Below, in pieces: positions 15,864 to 25,252 of a stretch of 47,858 nucleotides of DNA. This DNA is from Candidatus Omnitrophota bacterium. Its GTDB lineage: Bacteria > Omnitrophota > Gorgyraeia > Gygaellales > Profunditerraquicolaceae. The notes under the pieces are model-generated. The model worked only from the letters and a program-made list of their open reading frames with translations, made no database searches and had not been told where the DNA came from. The stretch's first letter is position 1; each line of letters starts with the position of its first letter. Both the position numbers and the translations under genes were made by a program. The stretch lies in contig JAQUOD010000010.1 in assembly GCA_028717245.1 (NCBI GenBank), forward strand, positions 1-47,858, read 5' to 3'.

Positions 15864-17528
15864 ATGACTGGTGCGCAGATATTAATTGAGTGCTTAAAGC
15901 GCGAAGGCGTAGAAGTAATCTTCGGCTATCCCGGCGGACAGGTCCTGCCTATTTTTGATAAGCTTTATGACGCGGGCCTAAAATTTATTTTAACCCGCCA
16001 TGAGCAGGGCGCAGCCCATGCCGCAGACGGATACGCCCGGGCAACGGGAAAAACAGGGGTTTGCCTTGCAACTTCCGGCCCCGGCGCAACCAATCTGGCC
16101 ACGGGCATTGCCAATGCTTATATGGATTCTATTCCCTTGGTGGCAATCACCGGACAGGTCAAATCTTTTCTGATCGGTAATGATGCCTTTCAGGAAGCAG
16201 ATATTACCGGGATTACCCGTCCCATCACCAAACACAATTATCTGGTCAAAGACGTAAAGGATTTAGCGCGGATTGTACGCGAGGCCTTTTATATTGCCTC
16301 AAGCGGCCGGCCCGGCCCGGTAGTGATTGATATTCCTTCGGATATCCAGATGCAGGATACGGAATTCATCTGGCCGGAAACAGTAGACATCCGCAGTTAT
16401 AAACCTACCTACTACGGCCACCCGGGGCAGATTAAAAAAGCAGCTAAGCTGATTGCGCAGGCAAAAAAACCCATCCTTTACATCGGAGGCGGGATTATTA
16501 CTAGCGGAGCAAGTTTCGTATTAAGAGAGTTGGCGGAAAAAATTCAGGCGCCGGTTACCTGGACCCTAATGGGCATAGGCGCTTTCCCTGCTACGCATAA
16601 ACTCTCCTTAGGTATGCTGGGTATGCACGGCACAGGTTATGCTAACCACGCCATCATGGAGGCGGATATAATCATCGCAGTAGGCGCGCGTTTTGATGAC
16701 CGCGTCACCGGAAGAATTGATACCTTTGCCCCCGGAGCAAAAGTTATCCACATTGATATTGACCCGGCATCGATTAGTAAGAATATTAAGGTTGATGTGC
16801 CGATAGTAGGAGATGCCCGGAATATAATCGGTGAATTATTGGAGCAGCTAAAGAAGGCCCCTGATACGAGTGAATGGTTAAAAATAGCAGAGGGCCTAAA
16901 GAGAAAATACCCTTTAAAATATAAAGATGACGGAAAAATTAAGCCGCAATATGTGGTAGAGCAGCTTTATGAAGTTACCAAGGGCAACGCCATTATAACC
17001 ACTGAAGTAGGCCAGAACCAGATGTGGGCGGCGCAGTGGTATAAATACGACCATCCGCGCACATTCATCTCCAGCGGCGGGTTAGGCACGATGGGCTTCG
17101 GTTTTCCGGCGGCCATGGGCGCAAAGATAGGATGCCCTGATAAAACCGTGATTGATATTGCCGGAGACGGCTCAATCCAGATGAACATACAGGAACTGGC
17201 CACCTGCGTCTGTAATAAAATAAACGTAAAGGTAGCCATTTTAAATAACGGATATTTAGGCATGGTCAGGCAGTGGCAGGAATTATTTTATAAAAAACGC
17301 TATTCGCAAGTCTGTATCACTTCGCCTGATTTCGTGAAGTTAGCAGAGAGTTACGGGGCAGAGGGTATACGGGTTGCCAAAAAAGAAGATGTCCGTCCGG
17401 CAATCGAAAAGGCGCTTGCCATAGACAATACGGTTTTCATTGATTTTAGCGTCGAGCCGGAAGAGAATGTTTACCCGATGGTTCCGGCAGGCGAGGCCAT
17501 AAACAGGATGATAGAGGGGTTGGCATAA
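15864..17528 (+). CDS. ilvB: Acetolactate synthase, large (catalytic) subunit
   Basis: Thiamine-diphosphate enzyme that condenses two pyruvates, or pyruvate and 2-oxobutyrate. Its 554 residues cover the three ThDP-enzyme domains: the N-terminal PYR domain with GYPGGQVLPIFD, the catalytic Glu in TRHEQGAAHAADGYARATG and GPGATN; the central FAD-like domain with GARFDDRVTG; and the C-terminal PP domain with GDGSIQMNIQELAT and NNGYLGMVRQWQ. Start ATG 15864 lies directly behind a palindrome without Shine-Dalgarno. Stop TAA shares its last base with the ilvN start. Confidence 0.96.
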   Translation: MTGAQILIECLKREGVEVIFGYPGGQVLPIFDKLYDAGLKFILTRHEQGAAHAADGYARATGKTGVCLATSGPGATNLATGIANAYMDSIPLVAITGQVKSFLIGNDAFQEADITGITRPITKHNYLVKDVKDLARIVREAFYIASSGRPGPVVIDIPSDIQMQDTEFIWPETVDIRSYKPTYYGHPGQIKKAAKLIAQAKKPILYIGGGIITSGASFVLRELAEKIQAPVTWTLMGIGAFPATHKLSLGMLGMHGTGYANHAIMEADIIIAVGARFDDRVTGRIDTFAPGAKVIHIDIDPASISKNIKVDVPIVGDARNIIGELLEQLKKAPDTSEWLKIAEGLKRKYPLKYKDDGKIKPQYVVEQLYEVTKGNAIITTEVGQNQMWAAQWYKYDHPRTFISSGGLGTMGFGFPAAMGAKIGCPDKTVIDIAGDGSIQMNIQELATCVCNKINVKVAILNNGYLGMVRQWQELFYKKRYSQVCITSPDFVKLAESYGAEGIRVAKKEDVRPAIEKALAIDNTVFIDFSVEPEENVYPMVPAGEAINRMIEGLA

Positions 17529-18001
17529 TGAGGCACACAATATCGGTCTTAGTAGAGAACAAGTTCGGTGTTTTAGCGCGCATTGCAGGATTATTCAGCG
17601 CGCGCGGATATAATATCGCTTCTTTAGCGGTAAGCGAGACGCTTGAGCCGGGTACTTCTTATATGACTATAGTGGTAGAGGCAGAGGATGAGAAGGTCTT
17701 AGAGCAGGTAAAGAAGCAGTTGAATAAACTTATAGACGTAATTACGGTAACTGACTTTACCAAGAAAGAGCATGTTGAACGCGAGCTGATCTTGCTGAAA
17801 ATCAATTATTCGGCGAAGGATAAGGCTAGGTTAGACAATATTATCAATAAATATGTTTCAAAAATAATCCAGCATAAGGGTGATACCGCTATATTAGAAG
17901 CTATAGGCGACCAGCATCAAATCAGGGGGTTGCTTGAAGATTTGAAACCCTTCGGGATTAAAGAATTGGTCAGGACAGGCAGGATTGCAATAGCGTATTG
18001 A
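17528..18001 (+). CDS. ilvN: Acetolactate synthase, small (regulatory) subunit
   Basis: Regulatory subunit that confers valine feedback inhibition on IlvB. The N-terminal ACT domain is clear in HTISVLVENKFGVLARIAGLFSARGYNIASLAV (residues 2-34). The second half (about residues 80-157) is the usual ALS_ss C domain with the REL.LLKI and GD.A.LEA-like blocks. At 157 residues it is standard length. The start codon overlaps the ilvB stop by one base, consistent with tight coupling of the two subunits. Confidence 0.95.
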   Translation: MRHTISVLVENKFGVLARIAGLFSARGYNIASLAVSETLEPGTSYMTIVVEAEDEKVLEQVKKQLNKLIDVITVTDFTKKEHVERELILLKINYSAKDKARLDNIINKYVSKIIQHKGDTAILEAIGDQHQIRGLLEDLKPFGIKELVRTGRIAIAY

Positions 18002-18025
18002 TTAAATTTACGAAAGGGGTAAACA

Positions 18026-19018
18026 ATGGCAAAAATTTACTATGATCAGGATGCGGATTTAAATCTCTTGAAAGATAAGACAATCGCGATTATCGGCTAT
18101 GGTATTCAGGGCCGGGGCCAGGCCCTATGCCTACGCGATTCCGGATGCAGGGTGATTATTTCCGAATTAGAAGGAACACCCAATTTTGAACAGGCAAAGC
18201 AGGATGATTTTACGCCGGTTCCTGCTGCTGAAGCAGCCAGGGCTGCGGATATCATCCAGATTCTCACCCAGGATCATGTCCAAGCCAAGGTTTATAAAGA
18301 GAGCATCAAGCCAAACTTAAAAAAAGGCAAGGCGTTATGTTTTTCCCACGGTTTTAATATCCGTTTTAAACAGATAAAGCCCCCGAAAAATGTGGATGTC
18401 TTTATGATTGCACCTAAGGGGCCGGGTGCTTTGGTCAGGCGTATGTATGAAGAAGGTAAAGGCGTGCCCTCTCTGGTAGCAATTTTTCAGGATGCAAGCG
18501 GCTCAGCAAAGCAGATAGCTTTAGCCTATGCCAAGGCTATCAGGGCCACTAAGGCAGGAGTAATTGAGACCACATTTGATGAGGAGACCGAAACCGATTT
18601 ATTCGGCGAACAGGCAGTGCTCTGCGGCGGGGTCACGGAACTGATTAAGGCCGGGTTTGATACCCTGGTTGAGGCCGGATATCAACCTGAGATTGCCTAT
18701 TTTGAGGTCCTGCACGAATTGAAATTAATTACCGACTTGATTCAGGAGACAGGCATATCCGGGATGCGCCGCCGGGTCTCCAATACTGCCTGTTACGGCG
18801 ATTTAAGCCGCGGGCCGATGATTATTACTGCTAAGACGCGTAAGGTTATGAAGAAACTTTTAAAAGATATCAAATCCGGAAAGTTCGCCCGCGAGTGGAT
18901 TAAAGAAAATGAGGCAGGCAGGCCGAACTTTAATAGTTTATTAAAAGCAGGCGATGAACACCCCATAGAAAAAGTCGGGCAGCAACTTCGAGAGATGATG
19001 CCCTGGATGAAGAAGTAA
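18026..19018 (+). CDS. ilvC: Ketol-acid reductoisomerase, class I
   Basis: Isomerises and reduces acetolactate to dihydroxyisovalerate. The 330-residue enzyme has the Rossmann motif [12 protein letters not shown], the metal-binding [12 protein letters not shown] and E[12 protein letters not shown] segments, and [12 protein letters not shown]. The loop after the second beta strand, which reads GLRxGSxSW in NADPH enzymes, is [10 protein letters not shown] here. The phosphate-binding Arg and Ser are gone and Glu is present, pointing to NADH preference. ATG 18026 follows GAAAGGGG. Confidence 0.95.
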   Translation: MAKIYYDQDADLNLLKDKTIAIIGYGIQGRGQALCLRDSGCRVIISELEGTPNFEQAKQDDFTPVPAAEAARAADIIQILTQDHVQAKVYKESIKPNLKKGKALCFSHGFNIRFKQIKPPKNVDVFMIAPKGPGALVRRMYEEGKGVPSLVAIFQDASGSAKQIALAYAKAIRATKAGVIETTFDEETETDLFGEQAVLCGGVTELIKAGFDTLVEAGYQPEIAYFEVLHELKLITDLIQETGISGMRRRVSNTACYGDLSRGPMIITAKTRKVMKKLLKDIKSGKFAREWIKENEAGRPNFNSLLKAGDEHPIEKVGQQLREMMPWMKK

Positions 19019-19022
19019 ATTT

Positions 19023-19080
19023 TGCACCAGGTGCAAATCCAATCGGGCACCTGGTGCGGAATCAAGATTGTACCTGTACC
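19023..19080 (-). repeat. GCACCAGGTGC dispersed element, copy 2 (inverted)
   Basis: Read on the minus strand this repeats the element at 11654-11711, including the GGTACAATCTTGATTCCGCA stretch. Its 11-bp palindromes are at 19024-19034 and 19047-19057. An open frame through it would add 24 residues to LeuA, which do not resemble LeuA, so the element should not be read as coding. Confidence 0.8.
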
Positions 19081-19093
19081 TTATGTTGATAAC

Positions 19094-20599
19094 ATGGAAA
19101 AGATAATTATTTTTGATACCACATTACGCGACGGGGAGCAGGCGCCGGGGGCGTCAATGAACAGCTTCCAGAAAATGGAAGTGGCTAACCAGCTGGAAAA
19201 GCTGGGGGTGGATATTATTGAAGCGGGTTTCCCTGTTGCTTCCCCGGATGATTTCATAGCAGTAAGCGCTATCGCAAAAAAAGCAAAGAGAAGCGCTGTC
19301 TGTGCCCTTGCCCGCTGCATTAATAAAGATATTGAATCCGCCGGCAAGTCCGTAAAAAGGGCGAGGCATCCGCGTATACATTTATTTTTGGCAACTTCTA
19401 AAATCCACTTAAAGTATAAATTTAAAAAAGCCGAAGATGAGATAGTAGCTATTGCCCGGGATTCTATCAGGCAGGCTAAAAAATTCTGTGCTGATATTGA
19501 ATTCTCTCCGGAAGACGCCACTCGTACAGATAAAGACTTTCTATTCCGCATGGTTGAAATGGCTATAGGTGAGGGCGCACGCACGATTAATATTCCCGAT
19601 ACGGTCGGCTACAGCTATCCGCAGGAAATTTTTACCCTGATTACAGATATTAAGCAGAATGTCCCGAATATAAATAAGGCGGTGATTGCCATCCATTGTC
19701 ATAATGATTTAGGCCTGGCAACGGCAAATTCCCTTTCTGCGGTTCTTGCCGGCGCACGCCAGGTGCATTGCACGATTAACGGTATCGGCGAACGCGCAGG
19801 GAATGCTTCGTTAGAAGAAATAATTATGGCTATGAAGACCCGCCACGATGTTTTTGGTAATTTTTATACTAATATCTGTACTACGGAAATATACCCGACC
19901 TCCCGCCTGGTGAGTAAGGTCACCGGTTTTGCGGTGTCTCCTAATAAAGCTATCGTCGGCAGGAATGCCTTTGCCCATGAAGCTGGCATACATCAGGACG
20001 CGATATTAAAGAAGAGGATTACTTATGAAATTATGGATCCCCGCGATGTCGGTATCTCCGAAAGTTCCTTGATTTTAGGAAAACATTCTGGCAGGCATGC
20101 CTTCCGTCAAAGGCTGAAGACTTTAGGGTTTCATCTGGACGAAACCAGGCTGAATAAGGCCTTTGTGCGATTTAAAGAACTCGCTGACAAGAAGAAAAAT
20201 ATTTTTGATGACGACTTAATCTCCATAGTAGAAGACGAAACCAAGGCCGTAAAGCCCGTTTGGGCCTTTGAGAGTTTTGAGATTAATTCCGGGACAAGGA
20301 TTGCCCCTTTGGCTAAAGTAAGCCTAAAATATAAAAATAAGGTTATCTCAGCGAAATCTTCCGGAGATGGCCCGGTGGATGCCTGCTTTAAGGCCATTGA
20401 TAAAGCTACGGGCATAAAAGGCGAGCTTCAGGACTACCGGATAGAAGCAGTCACTAAAGGTAAGGATGCCCTGGGAGAAGTGAGCCTGAAGTTAAAGGCC
20501 AAGGCGCGCGTAGTTACTGCCCGCGGCTCAAGTACCGATATCATCGAGGCATCTATCAGGGCTTATATTAATGCCCTCAATAAAATCGAAAGCCTTTAG
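19094..20599 (+). CDS. leuA: 2-isopropylmalate synthase
   Basis: Condenses acetyl-CoA with 2-oxoisovalerate, the first committed step to leucine. The N-terminal catalytic TIM barrel starts with IIIFDTTLRDGEQAPG and includes the metal site HCHNDLGLATANS and NGIGERAGNASLEE. FAHEAGIHQD and LGKHSGRHAF follow in the linker. The C-terminal LeuA dimer (allosteric) domain occupies about residues 385-501, ending with GSSTDIIEASIRAYINALN. ATG 19094 is chosen because the frame upstream is repeat DNA; there is no clear Shine-Dalgarno. Homocitrate or citramalate synthase is less likely given the ilv context. Confidence 0.93.
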   Translation: MEKIIIFDTTLRDGEQAPGASMNSFQKMEVANQLEKLGVDIIEAGFPVASPDDFIAVSAIAKKAKRSAVCALARCINKDIESAGKSVKRARHPRIHLFLATSKIHLKYKFKKAEDEIVAIARDSIRQAKKFCADIEFSPEDATRTDKDFLFRMVEMAIGEGARTINIPDTVGYSYPQEIFTLITDIKQNVPNINKAVIAIHCHNDLGLATANSLSAVLAGARQVHCTINGIGERAGNASLEEIIMAMKTRHDVFGNFYTNICTTEIYPTSRLVSKVTGFAVSPNKAIVGRNAFAHEAGIHQDAILKKRITYEIMDPRDVGISESSLILGKHSGRHAFRQRLKTLGFHLDETRLNKAFVRFKELADKKKNIFDDDLISIVEDETKAVKPVWAFESFEINSGTRIAPLAKVSLKYKNKVISAKSSGDGPVDACFKAIDKATGIKGELQDYRIEAVTKGKDALGEVSLKLKAKARVVTARGSSTDIIEASIRAYINALNKIESL

Positions 20600-20621
20600 T
20601 TTTCACTCCCTAAAAAAGGTA

Positions 20622-21476
20622 ATGACTGACAACCCATCCGCTAAAAAAATCTACGGCTTAATCGGGTATCCCGTCAAACACAGCCTCTCACCGGCAATGC
20701 ACAACGCCGCATTCCAAGCCTTAAATATCAACGCTGAATATAAACTATTCGAATTAAAACCAGAAGAGTTGGAAGGCTTCCTTAGCGGGGTTAAAAAAAA
20801 TAATATTTTCGGCCTCAATGTAACCGTGCCCTATAAAGAAAAGGTCATGCCTTTTCTGGATAATCTATCCGAAGAAGCAAAATTAATCGGCGCGGTAAAT
20901 ACTATAAAATGTTCAGGTGAAAAACTAGAGGGTTTCAATACTGACGGAGCCGGTTTCTTGGAACATCTGATACAGGATTTAAAATTTGATCCGGCAGGGA
21001 AAGATATTGCCATCATAGGAGCTGGAGGAGCAGCAAGGGCAGTTTCCGTATCTTTAAGTAAGAAGGGGCCTAAGGGTATAGCTATTTATGACATAGATAA
21101 AAGCAAACTATCGGCACTAATCAGCCATTTGCAAGAAAATTTTAAGGGGATAGATTTTATAGCGGCGCCTTCCGTAGCGCAACTCAACCTGAAAAATGTT
21201 GATTTGCTGGTGAACGCCACGCCAATAGGCATGAAAGAAAGCGACCCCTGCCCGATAGAAGATATTCCTTTATCCGGCGGGTTATTAGTTTATGATTTAA
21301 TCTATAATCCCCAGGAAACCAAATTACTGAAAATCGCTAGAGCAGGAGGCAGCTGCGTAGCTAACGGCTTAGGCATGCTTCTTTATCAAGGGGTTGAATC
21401 CTTTGAATTCTGGACGGGACAGAAGGCGCCCGTTGAAGTTATGCGCCAGGCGCTAAGCGAAGCCATAAATAAATGA
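20622..21476 (+). CDS. aroE: Shikimate dehydrogenase
   Basis: Reduces 3-dehydroshikimate in aromatic amino acid synthesis. The substrate-binding start GLIGYPVKHSLSPAMHNAAF, the catalytic Lys in NVTVPYKEKVMPFL, NTDGAGF, the NADP-binding loop IIGAGGAARAVSVSL and NATPIGM are all seen. From ATG 20622 it is 284 residues, standard length. The frame extends to 20571, but that would overlap leuA by 29 bp and add non-homologous residues. Its stop overlaps the prepilin peptidase start (ATGA). Confidence 0.94.
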   Translation: MTDNPSAKKIYGLIGYPVKHSLSPAMHNAAFQALNINAEYKLFELKPEELEGFLSGVKKNNIFGLNVTVPYKEKVMPFLDNLSEEAKLIGAVNTIKCSGEKLEGFNTDGAGFLEHLIQDLKFDPAGKDIAIIGAGGAARAVSVSLSKKGPKGIAIYDIDKSKLSALISHLQENFKGIDFIAAPSVAQLNLKNVDLLVNATPIGMKESDPCPIEDIPLSGGLLVYDLIYNPQETKLLKIARAGGSCVANGLGMLLYQGVESFEFWTGQKAPVEVMRQALSEAINK

Positions 21477-22285
21477 CAGGGAAAATTTTAGTATTTATTT
21501 TCGGCTCTATCGTCGGAAGTTTCTTAAATGTCTGTATCCACCGCCTGCCCTTAGGCGAATCCGTGGTCTGGCCGCATTCCCATTGCCCTAAATGCCAGAA
21601 GAAGATCCCCGCATATGATAATATCCCTTTTTTAAGTTACCTGCTCTTGAGAGGGAGATGCCGTTTTTGTAAAGAAAGGATATCATTGAGGTATCCCTTG
21701 GTTGAGCTATTGACCGCAATAATTTTTCTCGCGCTTTTTAAACACTATGGCCTGAGTTATGATTTTGTGGTCTTTATGGTTTTGGCCTGCGCCTTGGTTA
21801 TTGCTACCTTTGTGGATATACAGCACCGTATTATCCCCGATGAAGTTTCTATCGGCGGCATGATTTTAGGATTCATTTTGACCTCGGTTAAGGGCTTTGC
21901 TTTAAAACCCCTAAGCTATAACCCGCAACCCCTCTATAATTCCCTTTTGGGTATTATTACCGGCGGCGGGATTATTTACCTTACCGGTTTTTTATTTGAC
22001 TTAATCTATTTTAAGCTTCTTAAAAAGCCGCCTATCCAGGGCGAAACCGAATCTATGGGCTTAGGCGACGTAAAACTATTAGCCATGATCGGCGCCTTTT
22101 TGGGTTGGCAGAAGGTAATTTTAGTTTTTTTTCTCGCGTCTTTCTTCGGAGTAGTTATAGGCGTGATAAATCTCATCGTGAAAAAAGACCACACCCTGCC
22201 CTATGGTCCGTTCCTGTCCCTGGCAGCCATTTTTTCTATATTCTGGGCAGCCAAGATAATTCATATATTCCTGCCTCTTTATTAA
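21473..22285 (+). CDS. pilD: Type IV prepilin peptidase / N-methyltransferase
   Basis: Inner-membrane aspartic protease that cleaves and methylates prepilins and pseudopilins. The N-terminus reads GSIVGSFLNVCIHRLP, then two CxxC pairs (CPKCQKK and CRFCKER) of the methyltransferase region. The first catalytic Asp is in ATFVDIQHRIIPDE, the second in GLGDVKLLAMIGAFLGW (GxGD). Around seven hydrophobic helices fit the family. Its likely substrates include the pseudopilins at 40512 and 40960. It is coupled to aroE by a 4-bp overlap. Confidence 0.95.
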   Translation: MTGKILVFIFGSIVGSFLNVCIHRLPLGESVVWPHSHCPKCQKKIPAYDNIPFLSYLLLRGRCRFCKERISLRYPLVELLTAIIFLALFKHYGLSYDFVVFMVLACALVIATFVDIQHRIIPDEVSIGGMILGFILTSVKGFALKPLSYNPQPLYNSLLGIITGGGIIYLTGFLFDLIYFKLLKKPPIQGETESMGLGDVKLLAMIGAFLGWQKVILVFFLASFFGVVIGVINLIVKKDHTLPYGPFLSLAAIFSIFWAAKIIHIFLPLY

Positions 22286-22315
22286 GCATTTTTCTAACTT
22301 CTAAGGAGTAAGCCG

Positions 22316-24358
22316 ATGGGTTCACATAAGAAGGATACCTCTATTTCTTCTGCGGCAGCTAAGCGTAGCTGGACAGAAGAGGAATTACAAAAAAAACAAG
22401 AAGAGCTGCAGATTATTTTTGATTCCATCCCGGCTATGATTTTTTATAAAGATAAAGATAACAGGATGGTCCATGTCAACAGGGCCTTTATTGAAACTAT
22501 GGGTTTAAACAAGGAGAAAATAGAAGGCCGGTCCTGCTTTGAGCTTTGGCCTGAACAGGCAGATGGTTATTGGTGCGACGATAAAGAAGTTATGGAATCG
22601 GGAGAGCCTAAAACAGGCATTATTGAACCCTTGATTACTGCAAAGGGCAAGATATGGGTTGAAACGGATAAGATACCTTACAGAAATGAAAAAGGAGAGA
22701 TCGTAGGAGTAATCGGCTTTGCTCTTGATGTTACTTACCGTAAAGAGGCGCAAGAGGCATTGACGCAGAGCGAAGAAGAGTACCGTAGCCTGGTGAACAA
22801 TGTAAATATCGGCGTATATAGAAACACGCCCGAACTGCATGGCCGTTTCCTCAAGGTGAACCCGGCAATGGCCAAAATGTTTGGTTATGGCTCTCCTGAG
22901 GAGCTGATGCAAATAGAAGTTTCGCAGTTATACCAGGACCCGCAAGACAGGGCGAGGTTCATAGAGAAAATTAAAAAAACAAATTTTGCGCAGGAAGAAG
23001 AACTCAGGATGAAAAAGAAAGACGGCTCATCTATCTGGGCCGCCGTAACGGCAAAAGTTAATTTTGATAATAACGGCAAGCCTCAATGGATAGACGGAGT
23101 TATTGAGGACATCACCGAACGCAAAAAAGCAAGGCAGGAGCTGGAGTTATTGAATAAAGAGCTGGTAAAGTCTAACCAGAAGCTGAAACAGCTGGTGTTA
23201 CGTGACCCCCACACCGGGCTCTTTAATCATCGTTACCTGGGAGAAGTAATTGAGGCGGAATTCCATCGCGCCAAAAGATACGCCCATCCGCTCTCCGTAA
23301 TGATGCTGGATATAGATTATTTTAAGTCCGTAAATGATGTTTACGGTCATCTTTTTGGAGACCTGGTGTTGAAGCAGCTGGCCAGGCAGCTGAAGGGGGT
23401 AGTGCGCCAATACGATATCGTGATTAGGTTCGGGGGGGAGGAATTTATGATCGTCTCCCCCGGTATAGACAGAATGCAAGCCTTAACATTGGCCCGGAGG
23501 ATTCTGGATGCCATCAATCTGTATAATTTCGGAGACAAGAACCAGACGGTAAAATTGAAATTAAGCATTGCCGTAGCTTCTTACCCTGAAGATAGGATAA
23601 ACAAGGGCATGGACCTGGTGGCGATAACCGACGAGATCTTAAGCAAGGTTAAGGAATACGGCGGTAATAATGTATATTCTATTCTGGACATAAATAAAAA
23701 AGAACGCCGGGAATCGCAAAACGGCAGGAGTGGTAAAGTCAAACCCAATGTAAAATCTTTGCAGGATAAGATAGAAAAACTGACTAAGCGCACGAATCAG
23801 AGCCTTATTGAAGCAGTCTTTGCCTTTGCCAAGACCATTGAATTAAAAGACCATTCTACGGGTGAGCATGTAGAGAAGACCGTGCAGTATGCCACGCAAA
23901 TTGGCCGGGCATTAGGTTTAACCGAAGAGGAGATAGACCAGATTAAGCAGGGGACTATACTGCATGACCTGGGAAAAATCGGTATCAGCGAAAAGATCCT
24001 GGTTAAAAAATTAAAGCTGACCAGGCAGGAATTCGAAGAGATTAAAAAACACCCGCAGATCGGCGTAGATATTATCCGGCCGATTAAATTCCTGCATAAT
24101 ATAATCCCCCTTATCCTCTATCACCATGAAAGATGGGATGGCCGGGGTTATCCTAACGGCTTAAAAGGAGAAGAAATACCCATAGGGGCGCGCGTAATTG
24201 CCCTGGCAGATGTCTATCAGGCCTTGACCTCTGACCGTCCTTACCGCAAGGCATATTCCATAGAAGAAGCCCTTAAGATAATCAGTAAGGGCTCTGGTAC
24301 CCAGTTTGACCCCCGCATGGTTACTAAATTCCTGCAACTCCTGCAGCCCAAAAAATAG
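22316..24358 (+). CDS. PAS-PAS-GGDEF-HD-GYP cyclic-di-GMP signalling protein
   Basis: A 680-residue soluble sensor with both synthesis and breakdown modules for c-di-GMP. Two PAS domains lie at about 25-145 and 150-275, each ending in a PAC-like DVTYRKEA or DITERKKA. A coiled linker leads to GGDEF (about 300-455) with intact active site GGEEF and an RxxD inhibitory site five residues before it. The HD-GYP domain (about 490-680) has HSTGEHVE, HDLGKIGI, HHERWDGRGYPNGLKGEEIP and DVYQALTSDRPYR. No membrane segment is seen. Both catalytic motifs look functional. Confidence 0.93.
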   Translation: MGSHKKDTSISSAAAKRSWTEEELQKKQEELQIIFDSIPAMIFYKDKDNRMVHVNRAFIETMGLNKEKIEGRSCFELWPEQADGYWCDDKEVMESGEPKTGIIEPLITAKGKIWVETDKIPYRNEKGEIVGVIGFALDVTYRKEAQEALTQSEEEYRSLVNNVNIGVYRNTPELHGRFLKVNPAMAKMFGYGSPEELMQIEVSQLYQDPQDRARFIEKIKKTNFAQEEELRMKKKDGSSIWAAVTAKVNFDNNGKPQWIDGVIEDITERKKARQELELLNKELVKSNQKLKQLVLRDPHTGLFNHRYLGEVIEAEFHRAKRYAHPLSVMMLDIDYFKSVNDVYGHLFGDLVLKQLARQLKGVVRQYDIVIRFGGEEFMIVSPGIDRMQALTLARRILDAINLYNFGDKNQTVKLKLSIAVASYPEDRINKGMDLVAITDEILSKVKEYGGNNVYSILDINKKERRESQNGRSGKVKPNVKSLQDKIEKLTKRTNQSLIEAVFAFAKTIELKDHSTGEHVEKTVQYATQIGRALGLTEEEIDQIKQGTILHDLGKIGISEKILVKKLKLTRQEFEEIKKHPQIGVDIIRPIKFLHNIIPLILYHHERWDGRGYPNGLKGEEIPIGARVIALADVYQALTSDRPYRKAYSIEEALKIISKGSGTQFDPRMVTKFLQLLQPKK

Positions 24359-24377
24359 TCCCCCCTGCATATTTATA

Positions 24378-24406
24378 TTGACCGCTTCAGCGTAGCCGTA
24401 TAATAT
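24378..24406 (+). promoter_or_regulatory. Candidate promoter upstream of the ttcA-like gene
   Basis: TTGACC (24378-24383) lies 17 bp from TAATAT (24401-24406), or 15 bp from TATAAT (24399-24404). Transcription would begin close to the nested palindrome at 24409, placing that palindrome in the 5' leader. Confidence 0.45.
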
Positions 24407-24408
24407 AT

Positions 24409-24486
24409 TAGGGACGGTTCTCAAGCCAAAGCAAGAAGTGTCCCCAAAAAGGGACACTTCTCCGATTAAGTTGAGAACCGTCCCTA
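24409..24486. repeat. Nested double palindrome GGGACGGTTCTC, copy B
   Basis: The outer stem TAGGGACGGTTCTCAA (24409-24424) pairs with TTGAGAACCGTCCCTA (24471-24486). The inner stem AAGTGTCCC (24436-24444) pairs with GGGACACTT (24451-24459). Both stems are identical in sequence to copy A at 14047-14120, while linkers and inner loop differ. As in copy A, a GAGAGG ribosome-binding site and the start codon follow within 20 bases. Confidence 0.85.
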
Positions 24487-24501
24487 TAGAAGAGAGGAGA
24501 A

Positions 24502-25221
24502 ATGGCAGTATTGCAGGGCCCGGAGTTCTATATCTCTAAGAGAGTGGGCAGGGCGATTATGGATTACCAGATGCTCTCTGAAGGCGATAAAATCGCCGTG
24601 GCAGTATCCGGAGGCAAGGATAGCCTGACGCTCCTTCGTCTCTTAGTTGACCGCCAGAAATTCGTGCCCATAAAATATGAAGTATTGGCCGTGCATATAG
24701 ATTTAGGTTATCCGCGTTCCTGCGCCAGGGCATTAACGGGATATTTTAAAAAAATCGGGGTCAAATACCACATTGAAAAGGTAGATATACTCAGGAAGGC
24801 CAGGCGTAAAGATATCAATTGTTTCTGGTGTTCCTGGAACAGAAGGAAGTCCCTTTTTGAGGTAGCAGACAGGTTCGCTTGCAGTAAGGTTGCCCTGGGC
24901 CACCACAAAGACGATATTATAGAAACGATTTTGATGAATTTATTTTTTAACGGCGAGATTTCGGCAATGTCGCCCAGGCAGGTATTGTTCAAAGGAAAGA
25001 TTGTCCTTATCCGGCCCCTTGCCTATGTGGAAGAAGATATGATTAAGCGTTTTGCCGGGCTTGAAAACCTGCCCCATGAAACCTGTGTCTGCCCCAACTC
25101 TATTACTTCAAACCGCACCAGGGTCGCCAATATCATCAAAGGCCTAAGGAAGGTCTCCCCCGACGTCAAGACCAATATTTTTAGAAGCATAAAGCGGATA
25201 AAAAAGGATTATTTGCTTTGA
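24502..25221 (+). CDS. TtcA-like tRNA 2-thiolation PP-loop ATPase
   Basis: A 239-residue member of the TtcA/TtuA family, which thiolates tRNA bases using ATP and an iron-sulphur cluster. The PP-loop AVAVSGGKDSLTLL is at about residues 33-46. The cysteine pair CFWCSW sits near residues 111-116 with RRKSLF after it, and a third cluster cysteine may be in ETCVCPNS. GHHKDDIIETILMN is the second family motif. The target, C32 or another position, cannot be fixed from sequence alone. ATG 24502 follows GAGAGGAG. Confidence 0.85.
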   Translation: MAVLQGPEFYISKRVGRAIMDYQMLSEGDKIAVAVSGGKDSLTLLRLLVDRQKFVPIKYEVLAVHIDLGYPRSCARALTGYFKKIGVKYHIEKVDILRKARRKDINCFWCSWNRRKSLFEVADRFACSKVALGHHKDDIIETILMNLFFNGEISAMSPRQVLFKGKIVLIRPLAYVEEDMIKRFAGLENLPHETCVCPNSITSNRTRVANIIKGLRKVSPDVKTNIFRSIKRIKKDYLL

Positions 25222-25246
25222 TAAGTGAAAAAGAGAGTGCTATAAT
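25218..25246 (+). promoter_or_regulatory. Strong sigma-70 promoter giving a leaderless rmuC transcript
   Basis: TTGATA (25218-25223) is 17 bp from a perfect TATAAT (25241-25246). TGC just before the -10 makes it extended. The -35 overlaps the stop codon of the ttcA-like gene. Initiation seven bases after the -10 falls on 25253, the A of the rmuC ATG. Confidence 0.65.
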
Positions 25247-25252
25247 AACACT

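Noticed and set aside
19022-19093. 24-residue N-terminal extension of LeuA
   Set aside because: It is encoded by the GCACCAGGTGC repeat and does not resemble LeuA; homology begins at the ATG at 19094.
22105-22311. 68-codon plus-strand ORF
   Set aside because: Lies within pilD in a different frame; no Shine-Dalgarno or motif.
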